Of a DNA stretch of 64,000 nucleotides, positions 25,821-35,935 are shown piece after piece. Source of the stretch: Akanthomyces muscarius. Its lineage: Eukaryota; Ascomycota; Sordariomycetes; Hypocreales; Cordycipitaceae. The DNA lies in the NCBI RefSeq assembly GCF_028009165.1, contig NC_079246.1, positions 2,046,001 to 2,110,000 of the forward strand, read 5' to 3'. Numbering within the stretch: position 1 is the first letter of the stretch; each line of letters begins with the position of its first letter. The notes beneath the pieces were generated by a model. That model saw nothing but the letters and a program-made list of their open reading frames with translations. It ran no database searches and had not been told where the DNA came from. Both the position numbers and the translations under genes were made by a program.

Positions 25821-26346
25821 ATGACGAGATTTTACGAGATGAATGCTCTAATCGTGAAGAAGATCCAGGGTAGATCTGTGCTGGGGCAGGAGAGATTTCC
25901 CGGTGTCGGCTTAAACGCGGCCTGGCAGTATCTCTCGGCGCAAGAAAAAATACTCCTCCAAGAACCAGGCGCGCGACATCTGGCAAGCTCTACGCGATCA
26001 AAGCATCTGATGCTGCGTGGCGCAGCGGCCTTGGTTACTTGGTCGCGGACCTTGACCCTGTCGCCAAGCGCGGCACTCAAAAGCTCGAGCACGAGCTGCT
26101 CTTTGGCAGCAGCAGCAGCAGCCAGGGCGCATTGATGCACAATGGCTTATCCCAGTCAAATCTGATTGTTGATCGCGGCAAGATTGTTGCAGTTGTAGAC
26201 TGGAGATGGCGGGCGGGTTTAGCTGGGATATCGCTCGGGAGGTGCATTTGCGCATCCGAAGCCCTTCCCAAGAATCGTATGCCCACCTCGACCTACCCCA
26301 GGACGTATTGAGCGATAACTATTTCTGGAATGACTCGTACGAATAG
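25821..26346 (+). pseudogene. Decayed APH/choline-kinase-family phosphotransferase gene
   Basis: Pieces of a fungal aminoglycoside-phosphotransferase-like kinase appear in order but in different frames. They are PGVGLNAAWQYLSAQEK, then QARDIWQALRDQ one frame over, then GYLVADLDPVAK, then the catalytic-loop/DFG-equivalent region SQSNLIVDRGKIVAVVDW, then after another frameshift FSWDIAREVHLRIRSP and FWNDSYE before TAG at 26344. The normal loop HGDLxPSNIxVD is altered to HNGLSQSNLIVD, losing the HGD motif. At least three frame disruptions and a shortened N-lobe mean it cannot encode a working kinase. DNA composition is ordinary rather than strongly AT-biased, so decay is by indels rather than RIP. 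Confidence 0.72.
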
Positions 26347-27958
26347 TAGCGATGTGCGTTGTTGGCTTTCGTTGTGCGAGTCGGTGTTTTGTCGCAGGAA
26401 TCGGCGTTGTTTGGCTGACAAGGATAGCTAGATACACCATGATGCAAGATTCCTGGAGAACAAGGGTCTAAGTAAGCCTGCAGCCTTTGGAATACAAGTG
26501 ATGCAATGGATCCCAGTCTGCCTAGAGACGACTCGACGACGTACCTGTATCGCACATCTTCCCGCCGTGCCGTCTGCCTCGATTCTCTACACGGCCACGG
26601 TATTCCCCGAAACGAAGGCCAGAGCCCCGCCATCTCAGCTGGACCAGCTGCCCTCTGCTAGCAGTGTGCGGTGACGGGCGGTGCAAGGCTAGCTTGACCC
26701 CCCTGCTCAGCTGTAAAGGGTGCAGCGGCAGCCACACCAGGCTGGCCTTTGCGCTGGGCCGCTGGCCTAGACCACCAGCCACGTTCCAGTGCAAACCCCT
26801 CCCTGAACCCCTCCATGATCCCTCCAGCGGAAGAAACCCATCCATGCCACTTCGCTTCTCCTCGCGCTCATCTTCCATCAATCTACTCGTCCGATTAAAA
26901 AAAAAAGTGAGCATCGTTGTGCTGCTTTGAGAGCATGGAAATGCGTCATAGCGTTGCTGCACCAGTTTTCTGGTAATTGTAGTGTACAAGCTTCCCACAT
27001 TTATGAAGTCATGGAGGTAGGTCTGCTTTCGGAACATGGCGAGCTTAATCGCACCTTGCTTTTTTTTTGGTCTTGATCTTCGCTCTTTTTTTGGATCAGC
27101 AGTAGCCGATAGCTCTAGCTCGGCCTGCCCACATTAGAGCGGGATACCGGTATGCAGCATTACATGAGCACCAAGGCGACGTTGCTGCAGCTCTGGGTAT
27201 ACTTCAGCTGTAGGTACACTTCAAGCTCTGGGAAACTGCCTATACCTCAAGCCATGGTTATCTTTGCTACGGGCATTCATGGCGTATCACCGAGTCTCTT
27301 ACCCAGTAGGCTCCGGTGCAAGCTTCGGCAAGCCTCAGCAATGTGTCTTGCGAATTTGGTAGCTGCCGTCCTTGCCGTGAGTATCCCCTTGCCATCCACA
27401 TTTCATCTCTAGCGTCACTTGCACCGCCTGGAGATGTGAAGCCGCTCTGTGCCTTAGTCGGCCGCGCTAGACCAGAGCCTGGCGAGCTGACCTGGAGAGC
27501 TTCCAGCTGTGGACCCCTGGTCAAGGTAGCTTTCAGAGGTGAGGGGACGAAGCTCGCCTGTATGACGTATCCCGCCGTGCCCGCCCACGCAGGCGAGGGG
27601 TGTGTGGAAAGACTTCGTCAGTATGGTTGGTGGCCTCCAAGCTAGCTCCCCCCCCAGAACAGTGTGAGTGAGCTCTTTTTGGTCTAACTTTCCCGGGGGC
27701 TTGGCTTTATGGACACGCCGATGGATGGATGGATTTGCGTTCCCGCCCGCGATCCAAGAGGGGGAGGGGAAGAAGACGAAGCTGCTGAATTCGAAGTACG
27801 TAGGTGGGCAGGTCCAAAGGGTATAAGATGGACGGACCCTGCATACCTTTCCTCTATTGACCTTCTGATAATTCTACTCTCATACTACATTTTATACACT
27901 TTTCTGCAAAAACCCTTCTTATCCTCTCATACCCCACCCACCCCAACTCTACACCACA
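26347..27958. other. Intergenic, about 1.6 kb, no gene recognised
   Basis: Contains the promoter of the small 27959 gene; a TATA-like GGTATAAG lies at about 27820-27827, followed by a pyrimidine-rich leader. Other frames are short and unsupported. Confidence 0.45.
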
Positions 27959-28362
27959 ATGGATTTCATCAAGAAGGCCGGCGACGCCCTAAACAAGAAC
28001 AAGGGCGAGTCCAACAACAACGAGCAGACCCAGAACCAGGGCGGCGACAACAACCAGCAGCAGGGCGGCAGCAGCACCGACCCCGGCAAGGAGGACTACC
28101 TCGACAAGGGTAAGCGCGTCTAAATAACGTCGCCGACTCGCCGCTAACGTGCTTGGCCAATCTAGGCATCGGCTTCGCCTCCAAGAAGGCTGGCTACAAC
28201 ATGGACCGCAACACCGAGGAAAAGGTCGGCGACGGCATGCGCAACGCCTACGAGAAGTACTCTGGGTAAGTTTCTCAGCGACGAGCTTGTTGACTACAGC
28301 GCAATAACTGACCCGGCGTGCCCTTTTACAGAAGCAAGGTCCCCGAGAAGTTCTCCAACTAA
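27959..28362 (+). CDS. Small hydrophilic protein, Hmp1-like (cruciform/mismatch DNA recognition family)
   Basis: Three exons fit: 27959-28109, 28166-28265 and 28332-28362, totalling 282 nt and 93 residues. The N-terminal third is Gln/Asn/Gly-rich and disordered. The C-terminal half (KEDYLDKGIGFASKKAG, then EEKVGDGMRNAYEKYSG and a terminal PEKFSN) matches the pattern of small fungal proteins annotated after Ustilago Hmp1, a mismatched-base-pair and cruciform-DNA recognition protein. They are often stress-induced; the DNA-binding annotation is historical and not visible as a motif. A TATA-like element about 135 bp upstream and a strong pyrimidine leader suggest regulated, high expression. Confidence 0.82.
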
Positions 28363-30033
28363 GAGCCTGCCAGTCATGGTTCTGTAAAGGCAAACGCGAT
28401 TGGCCGCACCGGGCCCTGCAACCAAATCGGGGGCAGTAATAGATTAGTCGCTGTATGCAACAATTAATATACCACTTGATTTACTACTCGTCTTTTTTTT
28501 TTTTTTTTTTTTTTTGGTTTCCAGGCGCATGCGAAAGTGCTGTGTTAATGCCATTACGTGATATACTCCATCGTTGTCTACGCGACATGAGGAAGATACT
28601 ACAAGGTGATGCTGGATTGACCCGGCGAGACCGTTGTGCGAGGAGCTGGTCTTCGCGCAGAAGGGAGGATTGACGCTTTTTAGCACTGACGCCGAGTTGG
28701 CAGCCAAAGTTCAAAACCGAGCGCGAGCCAGGTTAGAGCCCGTTGCGGACGCCATCGACAGCGCCTTTGATTTATGAAATGAATGGCTCGCAGGGGACTC
28801 GTTGAGGAGGCTCGTACCGCCGGCGATTGCAGATGTGTCGCAAACGAGATGCAGATGCCGTTCGGAGATGTGACGGGATTGGAGCGCGGCGGGCTTGTAG
28901 TGACGCTGTAGGAGGCTGCGAGCAGAGACAGGCAGTTTGGCGACGTCTCCTGAGCCTTGCATGTTCAGCTGCCGCGTTCATGGCATACGACAAACTTGTC
29001 TTGTACACATGGCCTTCAGCAGTCTGCGGCTTATGGTCACTTCGAAGAAGTAAATGCATGCAGTGCTGCCAACACGTTCAAGACGTAGCAGTAGATACTG
29101 AGACGGGCAGAGAGTCTCCGGTTTGCTGGTGTCGTGCCTGGACAGCGCTACCAGTAAAGAGATCGAGTACAGGGGCAGGGGTAGGTACCCAGGTAGGTAG
29201 GCAGGTACCTGGTGAAAAAGAGCGCGGCCGCGATTCTGTGCAGCAAGTAAACAACATTCAGGGGGAATCCGAAAAGGGAAAATTCAGGCGAGTGGCGATG
29301 TCAGGAAAAAAACAAAGCCAACAGAAATAAAATCTGCCCAAATGCAATGGGACAGAATAAAATATTCTGAAGTACTCTGTCTTTGAAGAGCGGTACATCT
29401 GAGATCACCCACTTGGTGCGGCAAGGCAGGGAAAGTGCGGGCACTTGACAGCCGCCGAACGATGGGGCCAAAAAATGGTGTCCGAAGGGCCAGATATTCT
29501 GCTCCTCCGTGGCGAATTCAGACGAATTCTTTAGTATTGTTCTTTTTGCTTGCAATCATCAGACGACCGATGAGTCAAAAATAAGGTTTCTTGCGTCCTG
29601 CATGCTGCCTGCTGCCCTGGGCAACCAGAGGCTCAGGGGCAGTTTCTCGCCACCCGACAGCGCCTGGAGGGTCCGCTGGAGGGCACCCAGGTCCCCTATA
29701 AGAGCGCTGTAGCAGAAATCGCATTGAAGACCCGAAATGGCCAAATCCCCTCTTGGACCCTCATCGCGACGAGGTTGTCGTGGAAATTCGACGTCATTGA
29801 TGAGGCCTGCGGGCGCACGCGTCCATCAAGCGCGACGCCCCACAGCGCGATAGAGTGATCGTCTCGAGACATAACTAAAGTCTGTCGTGTCTCACCTTTC
29901 TCTCCTCCTTCATCATCACAACGCTTTCCCAAGATTCTTTCAGACACTGTCAAATCACTTTCCAAACACTGCAATTTGCTTTCCAAGCACAAACAAAACC
30001 AACCGAAACCACGATCACATCCATTTGTCTAAA
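28363..30033. other. Intergenic, about 1.7 kb, with a poly-T tract
   Basis: Holds a run of 23 T at 28493-28515 and a GGTACC/GGTAGG cluster at about 29178-29210. The last 150 bp are a C/A-rich leader before the coiled-coil gene. No gene recognised. Confidence 0.5.
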
Positions 30034-30081
30034 ATGCACAATGGCCTTTTTCATGAGTTCAACCATGGACAACCGTCCTAG
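30034..30081 (+). promoter_or_regulatory. Upstream ORF overlapping the main start codon
   Basis: An ATG at 30034 opens a 15-codon frame ending TAG at 30081, out of frame with and overlapping the main ATG at 30041. Its context (AAAATGC) is weaker than that of the main start (CACAATGG). If the transcript leader includes it, it would lower translation of the main frame. In-frame ATGs at 30053 and 30065 are further candidate starts. Confidence 0.5.
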
Positions 30082-32842
30082 ATCCCGCCGTTCCAACGCA
30101 TCGCGTGGTTCGTCTCGCAACGCGAGCCCTCATGCTGCCGATGCCTCTTCTTCCACCGTGGCTGCTCCAGTCACCAATAACAACGCCTCCCAAGCTGCTC
30201 TCAGACAGCATTTTCAGGAAGTCGAATCAAGCTTCCTCCCCACGCTTTCTCCAGTTCCAACAGCCCCCGCAAAAGGCCAGCCGGCCACCGATGACACCTT
30301 CCTCTTTGATTCTCCCCAGAAAATCGACCTACCACACCTGCCCGCCTTACGCCGCAACGAAGAGCCAGACTCCGCCTCGCTCGACCGCGAAATCTCCCAA
30401 CTCGAGGAGTTTGACTCTCCTCTCAAGGCCGCCGCACGCTACAATGAAGAGCCAGACTCCGCCTCGCTCGACCGCAGAATCTCCCAGCTCGAGGAATTCG
30501 ACTCGTCTCCTCTCAAGGCCGCCGTTGCCCGAACCATCGAGCGTGTCCTGACTGAACAGCAAGCCAAAAATGTTCACGTCCCCGATTCAGTCGCCGATGA
30601 GCTTAAGGAGTCTCTGGCCGATGAGTTCGAAAAGTCTATGATCGAGGAGTATATGCGCAATTCTATGGACCAAGACATTAAGGAGTCTATTTCCGGGGAG
30701 TTGAGGCGGACAATGGCCGAAGAAATTAAGGAATCCGAGGCGGACGAGTTTAAGTTTCAGTCCGCTCTGGAATATCCCGCCAATAAGCGCCATATCCCCG
30801 ACACACTCAGGGGCCTTACGCTGAAGGAGCAGAACAGCACAATCGAAAGGCTTTCCAAACAAAATTTCGATCTGAAGCTCAAAGTCTCTTTCCTCACCAA
30901 GCGCCTCGGCGACACGTCAGACGAAAACGTCAATGCAACCCTGGCAGCCAATGTTGAGCTCAACAATCGAGTGTCAATGCTTCAGAGCGACAACAAGGTT
31001 CTACGCAAACAGATCAAGGAGCTCCGGAAGCGTATCGAGGAAGACGAAGACCGCCCTAGCACTAGTGGTTCCGGCTCCGACCAACCAAGCGATCGAGAGC
31101 AAGAGCTCCTCAAACATGTGTTCTACCTTGAACAGCAACTCGAAAAGGTCACGATCAGGAATGAGACGCTGGAGGCTAGCATGGCCAGCACTCTTCACGT
31201 CGTCGAGCAAGTCCGCCACGACAACTCTGAGCTGCGTCGCGATCTCGGCGCTCAGACCTCGATGCTTACGTCACGCAACCGCGAGGGGGAAATTCTTCGA
31301 CAGCAAATCGAGGAGCTCAAATTCGCCCAAGGAGGTAGCGGCCCCGTCTCAACAGCTGACAGCATCCTCGAGCGGTCCGCATCGAGAGCTGGAGCTCGTC
31401 GCTCGCCCCCTAGTTCCCACACTCTGCTCACCGCAGCCCAAGATGCTGAGCGTGAGGATTTGGAGAACAGACTTGCCCGAGCCAGAGATGGCATGAACGA
31501 GGTCAAGCTGAAGAATCACGAATTGGAACGTGAGATTGAATTGTGCATGACCGACTTTGAAAAACAAGTCGAGAGGGCCAAGGCGGCTAAGGACTATGCC
31601 GACTCTCTTGTGCCACAACTCAATGTCGCCGTGAACGACTGTCTCGCATTGCAATCAGAGCGCAGCGCAGCGGAAGGCGAACGCGACACTGCACGTGCTG
31701 AACGCGACCAGATTGCAGCCGAGTTCGAATCGCTCCAAGACCAAGCGCAAGCAGAACTCGACACTTTGGACCTGGAGATCGAAGAGCTGCAAGCTCAACT
31801 TGCCGATCGCGACCGGGATTTCAATGCCCTCCAGATCTCGATGCGGGATATCAGCGAAAAAGTCATTGCTTTCGAAGACGACACGCACAAGAAGAACCGG
31901 ATGATACAGAGACTCGAGGCTGAACTGGACTCAGCTAACCGCGAACTGGGAGCCTACGAGCAGAAACTTGCCGAGGAGTCGGAAAAGAACCGCCGACTGT
32001 CGGTGCAGCAAGAATCTTTGCAGAGCGAAATTGCCTTTTTGCGTGAGGAGCAGGAAGCTGACAAGATTCGCATTGGCAATCTGGAGACAACCGTGGCCGA
32101 TGAAAAGGACAGGGCCAAGGAACTCGACGAGCGCCTTCAGCAGGAGCGCACCCAGCGCGAAATGGTCGCCAACCAGGAGAAGCAGCAAGTGCAACAATTT
32201 GTCAACGAGCTCAACCGCGAGGCATCCGACGCCAAAGACGAGGCTAGAAGGCTGCGTAAGAATCTGACTTCGCGCGAGACCGAGGCAAAAGTGTGGAAGG
32301 AGCGCCTGCAAGAGCTGGAAGACAATCTCCGCAACGCGCTGGGAGACCTCAACATCACTAGAACTGGCTTTGTTGAGTCCATCACCAAGATGCAACGAGA
32401 GCATGAGAGGACTCTCCGGAAACTCGACATGGCCAAGGCATCGGTCGCCGAGAAGGACCGCACCGTCCGACACCGCGACAACGCCATTGAGCAGTTCGCC
32501 ATGGACACCCGGAAGAATGCCCACCGCATGGAGAAACTGGAGCGAATGGAGATCGCATACCAGAAGCTCAAGGTCGACTACGAGACGCTCAAGACGGCGA
32601 ACGACGTCCGCGCCAGAGCAGCCGCGAAGAGCAGCACGGGTAGCTGCCCATCGCCCAGCGTCCACCGCGGCCCCGGCGAGCGTGACAAGCCTCTAATGAT
32701 GAGACTTAAGGCGATGGAGACGAAGCTTCTCGCGGAAAGGGAGGCAAGGACTCAGGACAGGGAGATGGCGCGCGGGCGCCTTGCCACTCTTGAGGCGGAG
32801 AACAAGGGCCTGAGAGGCAAAGTGGCTCGTCGCCACGAGTAA
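30041..32842 (+). CDS. Large coiled-coil protein with centrosomin (Cnn_1N) motif, Mto1/ApsB/Pcp1-like MTOC component
   Basis: Intronless gene of 933 residues. The N-terminus is Ser/Arg-rich and disordered. Residues about 105-160 hold a tandem duplication (EEPDSASLDREISQLEEF twice). Near residues 255-300 lies a segment matching the centrosomin motif 1 pattern, TLKEQNSTIERLSKQNFDLK followed by LKVSFLTKRL; in Mto1, Pcp1, ApsB and Cnn this segment recruits gamma-tubulin complexes. From about 300 to 900 nearly the whole chain is heptad-rich coiled coil, interrupted by a Ser/Gly-rich linker around 340-350. The C-terminus is basic and ends ARRHE. Expected role: microtubule nucleation at spindle pole bodies, septal or cytoplasmic MTOCs. 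Which paralogue it is cannot be decided by eye; ApsB is similar in size. Confidence 0.82.
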   Translation: MAFFMSSTMDNRPRSRRSNASRGSSRNASPHAADASSSTVAAPVTNNNASQAALRQHFQEVESSFLPTLSPVPTAPAKGQPATDDTFLFDSPQKIDLPHLPALRRNEEPDSASLDREISQLEEFDSPLKAAARYNEEPDSASLDRRISQLEEFDSSPLKAAVARTIERVLTEQQAKNVHVPDSVADELKESLADEFEKSMIEEYMRNSMDQDIKESISGELRRTMAEEIKESEADEFKFQSALEYPANKRHIPDTLRGLTLKEQNSTIERLSKQNFDLKLKVSFLTKRLGDTSDENVNATLAANVELNNRVSMLQSDNKVLRKQIKELRKRIEEDEDRPSTSGSGSDQPSDREQELLKHVFYLEQQLEKVTIRNETLEASMASTLHVVEQVRHDNSELRRDLGAQTSMLTSRNREGEILRQQIEELKFAQGGSGPVSTADSILERSASRAGARRSPPSSHTLLTAAQDAEREDLENRLARARDGMNEVKLKNHELEREIELCMTDFEKQVERAKAAKDYADSLVPQLNVAVNDCLALQSERSAAEGERDTARAERDQIAAEFESLQDQAQAELDTLDLEIEELQAQLADRDRDFNALQISMRDISEKVIAFEDDTHKKNRMIQRLEAELDSANRELGAYEQKLAEESEKNRRLSVQQESLQSEIAFLREEQEADKIRIGNLETTVADEKDRAKELDERLQQERTQREMVANQEKQQVQQFVNELNREASDAKDEARRLRKNLTSRETEAKVWKERLQELEDNLRNALGDLNITRTGFVESITKMQREHERTLRKLDMAKASVAEKDRTVRHRDNAIEQFAMDTRKNAHRMEKLERMEIAYQKLKVDYETLKTANDVRARAAAKSSTGSCPSPSVHRGPGERDKPLMMRLKAMETKLLAEREARTQDREMARGRLATLEAENKGLRGKVARRHE
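30353..30523 (+). repeat. In-frame tandem duplication (84-87 bp unit) in the coiled-coil gene
   Basis: Copies at about 30353-30436 and 30437-30523 differ at few positions and each encodes an EEPDSASLDR-type acidic segment. Unit length is a multiple of three, so copy number can vary without breaking the frame. Confidence 0.85.
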
Positions 32843-32974
32843 AATTATGATTATCATTATACGGCGTTTTCATGGGGCATTGTTATTATCATCACGACTA
32901 ATGTATTATTAATGATAACGAACTTTTTGTAAAAAACAAAGAATCTCTTTATACCAGTCTATTACCTCCATCTT

Positions 32975-33530
32975 GACCTCGTGATACCACTGCTACCACT
33001 GCTACCACTGCTAACATTCTTGCCTCTGTTGCCACTCTTGCTCCGGTTGTCGCTAATGCCTCTATTGCTTCTATTGCCTCTACTGCTTCTGTTGCCACTG
33101 GTGCCACGGGTGCCTCTGCTGCCTCAGCGTGGGAATCCGAACTGGATGGCGAACGACGACGAGCCTAGCTCTGGATGTCGAGCGCTCGAGGATGCTGTTC
33201 TGTTGCCGGTGATGCCACTACTGCCTCTGCTGCCGCTGCCGCCACTACTGCCACTGCTACCGCTGATGGTACTGATGGTACTGATGCCTCTGTCGTCGAT
33301 GGTGCCACTGTCACCGCTGTCGCCGGTGATACCTCTAATGCCGCTGCCGCTGCTGCCGCTGCCGCTGCCGCTGGTGATGTCTCTGATGCTGCTATCGCCT
33401 TTATTGTCGTGAATGCCGCAATTAGCTCTATTGCCGCTGATTTCGCTTAATCCCGCTAATTCCGCTAATTCTATTAATTTCGTCGATTCCATTAATTCTG
33501 TTAATTCTATTAATTCCAACTATTAATACT
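32975..33530 (+). repeat. Compound minisatellite/microsatellite field
   Basis: Dense degenerate triplet/dodecamer repeats. The first part is built on CTGCYACCACTG and TTGCCACTG-like units, shifting to TTAATTCYRTTAATTC units at about 33430-33530. Reading frames crossing it encode only Leu/Pro/Met or Ala/Thr simple sequence, so I treat them as noncoding. It abuts the left end of a DNA transposon. Confidence 0.85.
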
Positions 33531-33531
33531 A

Positions 33532-35354
33532 ACGTCGGCCACCCCTGAGCCGTCACCCCCCCTGACCGTCAGCCTCAACGCACCCACTCTATCACTATAA
33601 CCACCTTTTAGTAACCGCGTTTTCTTATATAATAATATTTATTCTCTATTAATTTTGGTGTTATTTAATTGCTATAAGTAATTATACCTAGGAAAGCCTA
33701 AATAATACCCTATAAGACGTTTATAGTAGTGTTAGTATCTCTATAAGCGCAAAGCGATAGGGAATTCCTCAGATAACACTATCTGGTCGCGTTAATAGCT
33801 GTACTGACTAAGAGGAGGCCTTTAAGCCTTATTAACGCCTTTTAAAGGCTTAGGAAAGGCATCTCTGCCACTAGATCCTTATATAAGACGCCCTAGGCAA
33901 CCCTCTAACACACATATAAGTTAGAGAGATAGTAGGTAAGATTATTTAATCTAGAGGCGATAAAGAACTAATTAGTAGGAACTAGTTAGAAGGCTTTTTA
34001 TACTATAACTTAGAGGTTAAGACTTTAAAAGGTAAGAGAATTAATCTAAAGAGAGTTAATAGAGCCTTAACTAATACTATTAAGAAATTCTTTTACTTTC
34101 TTACTATTCTTACTATTAAAGATATCTAATTAGTATAATAATATAATATAGATAAGATAGGCCTTATAATAGGCTAAGGAGATAATAGCCTTATATTAGA
34201 GTTAGCTATAAAGAAAATAGCTATTAAGAAATAATCTAAGCTATATTATTAGAGTATAATTTTTAAGTATATCTTAGCTACTAGCTAGAAGTTTAACCTA
34301 CTAATTATCTTTTAAAGAAAGACTATATAATAGTAGTAGTTTCCTAATAACTTAAAGCTTTTTAAGAAGTAAAACTTTAATACTTTTAATAAAGGCTAGA
34401 TAAATAATACTATTACTATCTACTAGCTTAAGATAATCTTTATCTTAAAGATAATAATAAAGAAACCTTCTTACTAGTTATTAGTTATTAATAGTTATAA
34501 AAGTTATTATATAACTAAATTTCTATATAAATATTATATTAATAATATCTTTATCCTTTTCTTACCTACTTATAACTCTTATATCCTTTAACCTCTTAAT
34601 ATAGCTATCTTTAGCCTAGTTAAAACCTATTATTACTAGCAGGTTAATTACTAACCTTATACCTCTAACTTAACACTAATTAGAAAGTAAATATTCTTTA
34701 AGTGTTATATAAAGACTTAAAAGCTTAGGATAACTTTAAAAAATATAATTATAGGCTAGAGGGTGTTAGGGCTATAATTAGAGAATACTATAAAGCTACT
34801 TATAAGCCTATTACTAGTTTATAAGCCTTTACTACGCCTAATTATACTAAAAATATAATTAGAGTAGCTTCTTAATTATATAAACATACTATTAAATAGA
34901 TAATATATAAAGAGGTTATTTTTTAACCTTTTAGCTAATAAGAAGGACTCTCTAATAGTGTGTCTTATTATAAAGAAGATATAGAAGAGATTTAATATAT
35001 AAGATAGTATTATCGCCACTTTAGAGACTGATTTTATTAGGCTTTAAGAGAAAAATAAACAGGCTATAGTATAGAAGCGTACTTAGGTTCTCCTAAGCCT
35101 AAATAACTTATTTATTAAAGTTATAGACGTAGAAATAATATATTACTAGCTTAATATATAACTACTTAATACCTATAAGTCTAGTATAATTAATTTAAAG
35201 GAATTTAAATTATATAATAATAAGGCTATTAAGACTTAATTTTCTAATAATAATTTATATTTATTTAGTTATATTATAAGGCATTAAAGTGGTATAGTTA
35301 TGTCGCGTTAAGGCTAACGGTTAGGGGGGGTGATAGCTCAGGGGTGGCCGACGT
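33532..35354 (+). mobile_element. Fot1/pogo-type DNA transposon A, RIP-inactivated, TA target duplication
   Basis: 1,823-bp element with 50-bp terminal inverted repeats at 33532-33581 and 35305-35354 (starting ACGTCGGCCACCCCTGAGC), flanked by TA on both sides. The two ends differ at about six positions, all C/T or G/A, as RIP predicts. Conceptual translation on the plus strand, full of stops, still shows a YNxDxxG block near 34130-34175 and a DDE endonuclease segment near 34485-34625, recognisable as the LLILDGHGSH ... LPPHTTHLLQPLDVG region of Fot1/pogo transposases. Length, TIR size and TSD all fit the Fot1/Pot2 group. No functional transposase can be made. Confidence 0.88.
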
Positions 35355-35439
35355 TACACCTTCGCGACCCGATCCCGCTACTTGCCCGTAGCGCCCCTAA
35401 TATTAGGTTAAAACCTGAAAATAAGTATTATAATTAAAA

Positions 35440-35712
35440 GATTATATTAAATTACCCCTAGAGATAATAATAGCTAATAACCACTATATCTTTAAGGTAG
35501 GTATAATAGCTTTAACTTAAAAAGGGGGTAATATATTAATATCTAACCCCTAATAGACCACTTAGACTAGGAATATACTATAAGTAAGTTAGGTATTAAA
35601 CCTTAATATAATTAGAACTAAAAATAAACTCTTTCTTTTAATACTAACTTACCTTTATAAATAAAGTAAAGCCCTCTTTAAGAACCTATATATTAAGCTA
35701 ATTAAATAAAGC
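35440..35712 (+). repeat. Dispersed repeat X, copy 1 (LTR-like end)
   Basis: Matches, in inverted orientation, the two pieces 52448-52533 and 58516-58745 that flank the gypsy element in block II. A purine run AAAAAGGGGG followed by TAATATATTAA (about 35519-35540) resembles a polypurine tract next to a 3' LTR, so X may be the relic of another LTR retrotransposon. Confidence 0.65.
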
Positions 35713-35935
35713 CTAACCCTAATATATAATTTAACTAAATCTATTAAATTTATAACCTTATTTATATTAAAAATTATTACTAAAATAATTAAATAACTTT
35801 AATTAACTTAATTTTAAGTTATAACTATTATATAAAATAATAATAAACTAAAAATAATAAACTAATAATAGTAAAATATTATATCTTTATAATAAAAATA
35901 GTTTTAACCTAATATATTTAAAAGATTATAATATA

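Noticed and set aside
32981..33450. Long frames of Leu/Pro/Met and of Ala/Thr repeats
   Set aside because: They are translations of a tandem-repeat field with no start context or non-repetitive sequence.
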